DNA from: Prevotella sp.
Lineage (GTDB): Bacteria > Bacteroidota > Bacteroidia > Bacteroidales > Bacteroidaceae
NCBI GenBank assembly: GCA_016901395.1
Contig: JAEAMQ010000024.1
Location: forward strand, 1-64,000
Direction of reading: 5' to 3'
DNA length: 64,000 bases
In this document: in pieces, positions 58,332 to 64,000 of the stretch
Position numbering within the stretch: the stretch's first letter is position 1
Layout of the letters: every line of letters starts with the position of its first letter
Notes under the pieces: model-generated
What the model was told of the DNA's origin: nothing
The model's database searches: none
The model's input: only the letters and a program-made list of their open reading frames with translations
Made by a program: the position numbers and the translations under genes

Positions 58332-58937
58332 TTATCCTTGTATCATACGCATCTTGGCAAACTCCCAGATGACGATTCCCGCGGTGACGCTGACATTCAG
58401 CGAGTGCTTCGTCCCGAACTGCGGTATCTCCAGGCACCCGTCGCTCATATCCACCACTTGCTGTTTCACGCCCTTCACCTCGTTGCCAAAGATGATGGCG
58501 TGAGGGTGGGTTGGTGGGTCAGTGGGTTGGTGAGGTGGCAGGGTAACGTCTCCCTTCAATTTTGAATTTTGAATTTTGAATTTTGAATTACTAAGCTCCT
58601 GCAGCTTGGTAGAGCCTTCCACCTGCTCAATGGAATACACAAAGTAGCCGCGACGGTGGAGTTCCTCCACGGCGTCTTCGGTCTTCTCGAAGTAGCGCCA
58701 GTCCACAGAATCCTCGCCACCGAGTGCTGTTTTATGAATCTCCGCATTGGGCGGACAGGCCGTGATGCCGCAAAGATATATCGCTTCCACACGGAAAGCA
58801 TCACACGTGCGGAACACAGAGCCTACATTATACAGGCTCCTCACATCGTCTAAAACAACGATGAGTGGCAGCTTCTCGGCCTCCTTGAATTGCTCTAAGG
58901 ACAGCCTCTTCATCTCAATAGTCTTCAGTTTTCTCAT
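58332..58937 (-). CDS. TrmH/SpoU-family RNA 2'-O-methyltransferase with repeat-derived insert
   Basis: SPOUT enzymes methylate ribose 2'-OH in tRNA or rRNA using SAM. The start at 58937 gives MRKLKTIEMKRLSLEQF, in line with homologues. Motif 1 is DVRSLYNVGSVFRTCDAF (about 31-48), motif 2 IIFGNEVKGV (about 148-157) and motif 3 IPQFGTKHSLNVSVTAGI (about 171-188). Between EGSTKLQEL and motif 2 there is an insert of about 31 residues (SNSKFKIQNSKLKGDV, then PPHQPTDPPTHPH) encoded by two dispersed repeats. Target RNA unknown. Last gene of the minus-strand run that starts with U32. Confidence 0.93.
   Translation of the reverse strand: MRKLKTIEMKRLSLEQFKEAEKLPLIVVLDDVRSLYNVGSVFRTCDAFRVEAIYLCGITACPPNAEIHKTALGGEDSVDWRYFEKTEDAVEELHRRGYFVYSIEQVEGSTKLQELSNSKFKIQNSKLKGDVTLPPHQPTDPPTHPHAIIFGNEVKGVKQQVVDMSDGCLEIPQFGTKHSLNVSVTAGIVIWEFAKMRMIQG
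58500..58592. repeat. Two repeat tracts inside the TrmH-like gene
   Basis: 58502-58540 is a GGTGGG/GGGTTGGTG tract with four GGG runs at 58504, 58508, 58516 and 58524. 58559-58590 is a tandem of TTTTGAATT/AATTTTGAA units. Both are in frame with the surrounding gene. Confidence 0.85.
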
Positions 58938-59058
58938 GTGCACACTGGTTTCCGTACACCGCCACACTGTGGCGGCCCTCCCTTCCCGTCCTTATTCATC
59001 TCCTGTTCCGCCTTTCTGGTCCACTCTTCCGGGCTTTTCAATCCATCCTTCCCGTCCT

Positions 59059-59478
59059 TTATCCCTTGATAGAGAATGCCAGGGCGTAGGCCTTCACGCG
59101 CTTCACCATCGCCAACAGACCGTTGCTGCGGGTGGGAGAGAGGTGCTCCCGCAGTCCGATGCGCTCTATAAAGTAGAGGTCGGCATCTATAATCTCCTGC
59201 GGAGTGTGGCCGTTGATTACCTTGATGAGCAGCGCAATGATGCCCTTCACGATAAGCGCGTCACTGTCTGCAGTAAACTGTAGCAGTCCGTCCACATAGT
59301 CACACTGCAGCCAAACACGGCTCTGACAGCCGTCGATAAGGTTTTGCTCGGTCTTGTATTTGTCGTCCAACACCTCCAGATCGTTGCCCAAATCGATGAG
59401 CAACTGGTACTTGTCCATCCAGTCATCAAAGTCTGAGAACTCCTCGATGACCTCGTCTTGTATTTCGTTGATTGTCAT
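59059..59478 (-). CDS. sufE: SufE-family Fe-S cluster assembly protein
   Basis: SufE accepts sulfur from the cysteine desulfurase SufS for iron-sulfur cluster building. The start at 59478 gives MTINEIQDEVIEEFSDFDDWMDKYQLLIDLG, a normal SufE opening; ATG at 59490 would add four residues. The sulfur-carrying cysteine is in LIDGCQSRVWLQC (about Cys48) and GIIALLIKVINGHTPQEI follows. Length 139 is normal. It stands without other suf genes here. Confidence 0.94.
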   Translation of the reverse strand: MTINEIQDEVIEEFSDFDDWMDKYQLLIDLGNDLEVLDDKYKTEQNLIDGCQSRVWLQCDYVDGLLQFTADSDALIVKGIIALLIKVINGHTPQEIIDADLYFIERIGLREHLSPTRSNGLLAMVKRVKAYALAFSIKG

Positions 59479-59525
59479 ATTTTTTGTCAATTAAATGTTT
59501 ATCGATATTTCGTAGTGCACTTCTG

Positions 59526-59963
59526 TCACTCCGTTTTTCCTATTTTTAGCCCGTCTATTTCCCATATTCCCCGTCCGCAAAGGGCAATGGCAAAGGCCGC
59601 CGCCGACGCGTTGAAGGCGGAATAGTCTAACGGAGCCTTGATGCCCGTGGCCGTAGCCATCGCCAAGGCAAACGAAAGAATGAGCAGACCCGTAAGCGGC
59701 GACACCCATTTCAGGCGGAAACCCAGCAGGATGCAGAGCGAGAAGACAATCTCAAGTGCCGTTGCTGTCCATGCCAGCAGGGGGATAAGCATGGCAGGAA
59801 CCCATGGCAGGATGGTCTGGGTGTAGGCTGCAAACGTCGTCATGTCGCCCCACACGCAGAGGTCGTGGGGCCACCAGCCAAAACGGTCGGCCACGGCCGA
59901 CAACATCGATGAAGCCACGGCGAACCGCAGGAAAAGCTTGATGATTTGCGGATAGGATGCCAT
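59526..59963 (-). CDS. DoxX-family membrane protein
   Basis: The 145-residue protein has four hydrophobic segments, among them FLRFAVASSMLSAVADRFG (about 11-29), LLAWTATALEIVFSLCILLG (about 61-80), LTGLLILSFALAMATATG and AAAFAIALCGRG, matching the small DoxX/DUF417-like membrane family. Its role is not known; some members relate to sulfur or redox metabolism. It lies between U32 and sufE with short gaps (27 and 47 bp). Confidence 0.82.
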   Translation of the reverse strand: MASYPQIIKLFLRFAVASSMLSAVADRFGWWPHDLCVWGDMTTFAAYTQTILPWVPAMLIPLLAWTATALEIVFSLCILLGFRLKWVSPLTGLLILSFALAMATATGIKAPLDYSAFNASAAAFAIALCGRGIWEIDGLKIGKTE

Positions 59964-59990
59964 ATTGATGAGTATAAAGTGGGGGAGTGA

Positions 59991-61244
59991 TTACAATTCC
60001 TTGGCGGGAACGAGCTTAAAGAACTTGTCATTGGGTCGCACCTTGCCCGTGACGGGTATCGAAACGTGCCATCCCTGCTCGGCATGGTCTACGGCTTGCA
60101 GCTCATAGCGTATCTCAGTGGCATCGAGATACATCACGCCGGTGGTGTTTCCGGTAATCAGTAGCTTGTCGCCAAGTTTGAAATCGGTGGCTTCCACGGC
60201 AATCTCAGCCACGCCAAGTTTGCTGAAATACTTGGTCACCTTGCCCACAAGCACCTTGCGCTCGGTAGCATTGGAGCCATAACCCTTGTTCCATTCGCCC
60301 ATCGTCTGGCCCTGATAGTATCCGTCCCAGAACCCGCGGTTGAACACCGTGGCCAGTCGACGGTCCCACTCGGCTTTCTTCTCCTCGGTGAAAGTACCGT
60401 CGAGCACAGCCTGGATGGCCTCTTTATAACAAGTCACCACGGTGTAGACATACTCTGGTCCGCGTGCGCGGCCCTCAATCTTGAATACTCTTACGCCAGC
60501 CTCCATCATGCGGTCGATGAAGCGCACGGTCTTCAGGTCCTTCGGACTCATGAGGTATTTGTTGTCGATCTCCAGCTGATTGCCCGTCTCGTTGTCTGTC
60601 GCCGTGTACGAGCGGCGGCATATCTGCACACACTCGCCACGGTTGGCGGACCGGTTCTGGGCATGGAGGCTCATGTAGCACTTGCCCGACACGGCCATGC
60701 ACAAGGCGCCGTGGCAGAACATCTCGATGCGCACGGGACGACCCATGGGGCCGGTGATGTGCTGCCGCTCTATCTCCTGATGGATATGAGCCACCTGATC
60801 CATGTTGAGTTCGCGGGCCAACACGCTCACGTCGGCAAACTGTGAGTAGAACTTCAGCGCCTCAACGTTGGAGATGTTGAGCTGGGTAGACAGGTGAACC
60901 TCCACGCCCACCTCGCGACAATAGGCCATCACAGCCACGTCAGAGGCAATGATAGCCGACACGCCGGCCGTCTTGGCAGCGTCCACGATCTGTCGCATAG
61001 CCTCGAGATCATCGTCATAGATGATGGTGTTCACGGTGAGATAGCTCTTGATGCCGTGCTTGTCGCAGGTCTCTGCAATCTCATGCAAGTCGTTGATGTC
61101 AAAGTGGTTAGCACTGTGTGAGCGCATATTGAGCTGCCCGATACCGAAGTATATGGCATCGGTCTTGGCCTGTATGGCTGCAGCCAGCGATTCTCTTGAC
61201 CCCACCGGGGCCATGATTTCGAAATCCTTCAAACTTAAATTCAT
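59991..61244 (-). CDS. U32-family peptidase-like protein
   Basis: The 417-residue protein has the TIM-barrel N-terminal half (FEIMAPVGSRESLAAAIQAK, GIGQLNMRSHSANHF) and the U32 signature VRIEMFCHGALCMAVSGKCY (about 161-180) followed by two further conserved cysteines (RGECVQICRRSY). Such proteins (YegQ/TrhP group) are now linked to tRNA hydroxylation rather than collagen degradation. The C-terminal beta domain (VTKYFSKLGVAEIAVEA) is present. TAACTTTG ends 4 bp before the ATG, so the transcript may be leaderless. Confidence 0.93.
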   Translation of the reverse strand: MNLSLKDFEIMAPVGSRESLAAAIQAKTDAIYFGIGQLNMRSHSANHFDINDLHEIAETCDKHGIKSYLTVNTIIYDDDLEAMRQIVDAAKTAGVSAIIASDVAVMAYCREVGVEVHLSTQLNISNVEALKFYSQFADVSVLARELNMDQVAHIHQEIERQHITGPMGRPVRIEMFCHGALCMAVSGKCYMSLHAQNRSANRGECVQICRRSYTATDNETGNQLEIDNKYLMSPKDLKTVRFIDRMMEAGVRVFKIEGRARGPEYVYTVVTCYKEAIQAVLDGTFTEEKKAEWDRRLATVFNRGFWDGYYQGQTMGEWNKGYGSNATERKVLVGKVTKYFSKLGVAEIAVEATDFKLGDKLLITGNTTGVMYLDATEIRYELQAVDHAEQGWHVSIPVTGKVRPNDKFFKLVPAKEL

Positions 61245-61248
61245 GCCA

Positions 61249-61256
61249 CAAAGTTA
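61249..61256 (-). promoter_or_regulatory. -7 element of the U32 gene, abutting the start codon
   Basis: TAACTTTG (read on the minus strand), then TGGC, then ATG. No TTG box at the usual distance; the upstream region is a CTTTTACTTTTCTACTC T-rich repeat. Confidence 0.6.
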
Positions 61257-61394
61257 CGAAAAAGTAAAAGAGTAGAAAAGTAAAAGAGTAAAAAGGCGAT
61301 GCCAGAGGAGGTGATTTTAAGCATTTTAGGGATTTATGTTTTCCCCTTTCTACTTTTTTTCCTTTACTTTGCTTTTTTCTATTTTACTTTTTAT
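61257..61394. repeat. Divergent T-rich/A-rich repeat tract
   Basis: AAAAGTAAAAGAGTAGAAAA (plus strand, left) and CTTTACTTTGC / ATTTTACTTTTTATT (right) are imperfect inverted copies flanking a short unique centre; each runs into a TAACTTTG element. Confidence 0.6.
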
Positions 61395-61402
61395 TAACTT
61401 TG
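61395..61402 (+). promoter_or_regulatory. -7 element of the C1 peptidase gene, abutting the start codon
   Basis: TAACTTTG, then TGACT, then ATG. A TTTG lies 23 bp upstream (61368-61371). Confidence 0.6.
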
Positions 61403-61407
61403 TGACT

Positions 61408-62466
61408 ATGAATAAAAAAGCCTTTTATTTATGGTTTCTGGCATCCCTGCTACTATACACCTGCAGCCGTCCCACCACCCAATCCACCCACGGGTCTTCC
61501 AAAGAGTTCACAATAGATACTTGGGTAAAGACCACTCCAGTCAAGGACCAAGGGAGAAGTCCGTTTTGCTGGATGTTTGCCATGCTTGCCACCATCGAGT
61601 CAGAACACCTGATGATGGGCGACTCCATAAACCTTTCCACCGATTATGTCGCCCGCATGCTTCTGCAGGAAAAGGCCCACGACTACTTCTTCTCACGACG
61701 CGACCAGCCCATCTTGCTGCGGGGCATGGGCTCCACGCTGATCCATCTCATCCAGACCTATGGCGCAGAACCCTACGACTCCTACTACAGCCGAGAGCCT
61801 GTGAACTACTACGTGCTATGCCGCAAGATTGAACAGATGGTGCGCACAACGATATCGCTCCACCAACTGAACACCCATCTGCTCAATATACTGGACAACG
61901 AAGTGGGCTATATGCCCAATATCGTGTTCATGCTCGGCATGGAATACACACCACGGCAGTTTGGTCAAAGCGTCTGCCTGCCCGACGAATACGTCTCTCT
62001 CACCAGTTTCTCGCATCATCCCTTCGGTCAGCGGTTTGTATTGGAGATGGACGACAATGTGCTCCGAGACAGTTTTCTCAATATCCCCATCGACTCATTG
62101 ATGCACCATGCGACGGTGGCCCTGCAGCATGGGCATCCGGTATGCTGGGAGGGCGACGTCAGCGAGCCGGGCTTCGACTTCGACAAGGGAACGGCCGAAC
62201 TGCAGCATGAGAAAGCCACGATAGACCAACTCTATCGCCAACGTAGCTTCGAGCAAAGGAAAACGACCGATGATCACGCCATGGAACTGTGCGGACTGGC
62301 CCACGACCGTCAGGGCAACCGCTATTTTATCGCCAAGAACTCATGGGGGCCCAACAATCTTTACGGGGGATACATGTACCTGAGCTACAATTACGTGAAA
62401 CTCAAGACCATAGCTTTATTTATGAGCAGAAAGGCGTATGAAGCGGGAACAACGAGTGGGAAATGA
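61408..62466 (+). CDS. C1 (papain-fold) cysteine peptidase lipoprotein
   Basis: The start at 61408 gives MNKKAFYLWFLASLLLYTCS, a lipoprotein-type signal with Cys about residue 19. The enzyme resembles bacterial bleomycin-hydrolase/C1B peptidases: oxyanion Gln and nucleophile Cys in VKDQGRSPFCWMFAML (about 42-57), His in TDDHAMELCGLAHD (about 286-299) and Asn in FIAKNSWGPNN (about 306-316). Bleomycin hydrolases are usually cytoplasmic, so the exported lipoprotein form suggests surface protein digestion. Total 352 residues. Confidence 0.92.
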   Translation: MNKKAFYLWFLASLLLYTCSRPTTQSTHGSSKEFTIDTWVKTTPVKDQGRSPFCWMFAMLATIESEHLMMGDSINLSTDYVARMLLQEKAHDYFFSRRDQPILLRGMGSTLIHLIQTYGAEPYDSYYSREPVNYYVLCRKIEQMVRTTISLHQLNTHLLNILDNEVGYMPNIVFMLGMEYTPRQFGQSVCLPDEYVSLTSFSHHPFGQRFVLEMDDNVLRDSFLNIPIDSLMHHATVALQHGHPVCWEGDVSEPGFDFDKGTAELQHEKATIDQLYRQRSFEQRKTTDDHAMELCGLAHDRQGNRYFIAKNSWGPNNLYGGYMYLSYNYVKLKTIALFMSRKAYEAGTTSGK

Positions 62467-62602
62467 CAAATTGGTGATGCCGGAAATAGGGAGTGAAGCT
62501 ATCGCAGATACTTATTTTTTACAAGATTTAGAGAGAAACTGAATTCCTTCGGGCCTTGTTCATTTTTCCCTCCATATCCTCCATCGTTTGGAGAAATAGT
62601 GC

Positions 62603-62610
62603 TACCTTTG
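62603..62610 (+). promoter_or_regulatory. -7 element (TACCTTTG) of trpS
   Basis: TACCTTTG lies 33 bp before the trpS ATG; the nearest TTTG is only 12 bp upstream, so the -33 box is unclear. Confidence 0.45.
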
Positions 62611-62622
62611 CACTATCAATAG

Positions 62623-63732
<1,110 letters not shown>

Positions 63733-63744
63733 TCATACCATTTT

Positions 63745-63794
63745 AAGGAAGGACACCCTATCCCATTCGGGACAGGAGTCTTTCCTTTTTTTTA
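63745..63794 (+). terminator. Rho-independent terminator after trpS
   Basis: AAGGAAGGACACC pairs with GGAGTCTTTCCTT (imperfect) and is followed by TTTTTTTT. Confidence 0.8.
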
Positions 63795-63848
63795 ATCATC
63801 ATTATCTCAGGGATATGCCCGCTCATGTCCCCATAGCAATACCCCACA

Positions 63849-64000
63849 ATGCAAAGATTCATATACAGCCTCATCCTCTCTCTGGCCGTGATTTCCTCTT
63901 CGGCACAGGCTCTCGTGTTCAAAGCTCCGGTAGACTATGACTACGACAACCTGCGCCATGTAGAAATCAAAGATGGCCATTACACCATCGGTCAGCTGAA
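63849..64000 (+). CDS. N-terminal part of an exported protein (cut by window end)
   Basis: MQRFIYSLILSLAVISSSAQA is a signal peptide; the next residues are LVFKAPVDYDYDNLRHVEIKD. The frame stays open to the window end, so only 50 residues are visible and no family can be named. A decayed copy of the 32-bp arm of the 19829-20061 element lies just upstream. Confidence 0.7.
   Translation, partial: MQRFIYSLILSLAVISSSAQALVFKAPVDYDYDNLRHVEIKDGHYTIGQL

Overview
The window is chromosomal DNA of a Bacteroidales bacterium, most likely a Prevotella-type (Prevotellaceae) species. Four things point there: housekeeping proteins with Bacteroidetes-style sequence (UvrC, DUF4254, GH3-family protein, SufE, three clustered FKBPs, Zn-ligand-poor sirtuin); an ECF sigma / anti-sigma / STN-domain outer-membrane cassette; large secreted proteins with C-terminal sorting-like tails; and promoters of the Bacteroidetes type. 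The promoter form TTG-N19-TAnnTTTG recurs with exactly 19 bp spacing upstream of dtd, yefM, lrp, DUF4254, a PorT-like barrel gene and an S9 peptidase gene. No rRNA, tRNA, transposase, phage or CRISPR locus was seen.

Layout. 1-6.1 kb: end of apt, uvrC, then dtd, two tiny membrane ORFs, a MazG-like pyrophosphohydrolase and deoC, with a parS-like palindrome before uvrC. 6.5-20 kb: polyprenyl synthetase, polA, a yefM-yoeB toxin-antitoxin pair, a CDF metal exporter, ychF, lgt, a VapE/DUF3874-type P-loop protein, a secreted YhcH-like protein and mutS. 20.5-24.3 kb: outer-membrane barrel, anti-sigma and ECF sigma factor (minus strand). 24.5-30.4 kb: a multidomain pectate lyase and a second large secreted protein. 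31.4-38.6 kb: M28 peptidase/glutaminyl cyclase-like protein, a fused class-I-amidotransferase (C26) plus M19 dipeptidase with an Lrp regulator, three FKBP isomerases, and a sirtuin. 38.8-45.3 kb: CotH-like protein, PorT-like barrel, S9 peptidase. 46.3-50.8 kb: GT9 glycosyltransferase with DUF4254, then acpP-fabF-rnc. 51.3-64 kb: GH3-family protein, Ig-like lipoprotein plus DUF3108 protein, sucC and sucD, a U32-DoxX-SufE-TrmH minus-strand run, a C1 peptidase, trpS and the start of a secreted protein.

What stands out is not a gene cassette but the repeat biology. At least seven intergenic loci carry short tandem arrays whose sequences mostly look unrelated but which share a 22-bp period (44 bp in one case). 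Several other dispersed repeat families (a G/C-rich palindrome, a 9-bp TCGGACNAG unit, an AATTCAAAA unit, a GGGTTGGTG unit) have entered open reading frames without breaking the frame. They add repeat-derived peptides to an anti-sigma factor, an outer-membrane receptor, the C26-M19 fusion enzyme and an RNA methyltransferase. A 233-bp element bounded by perfect 32-bp inverted repeats lies downstream of mutS.

All functional calls rest on reading motifs by eye; no database search was run.
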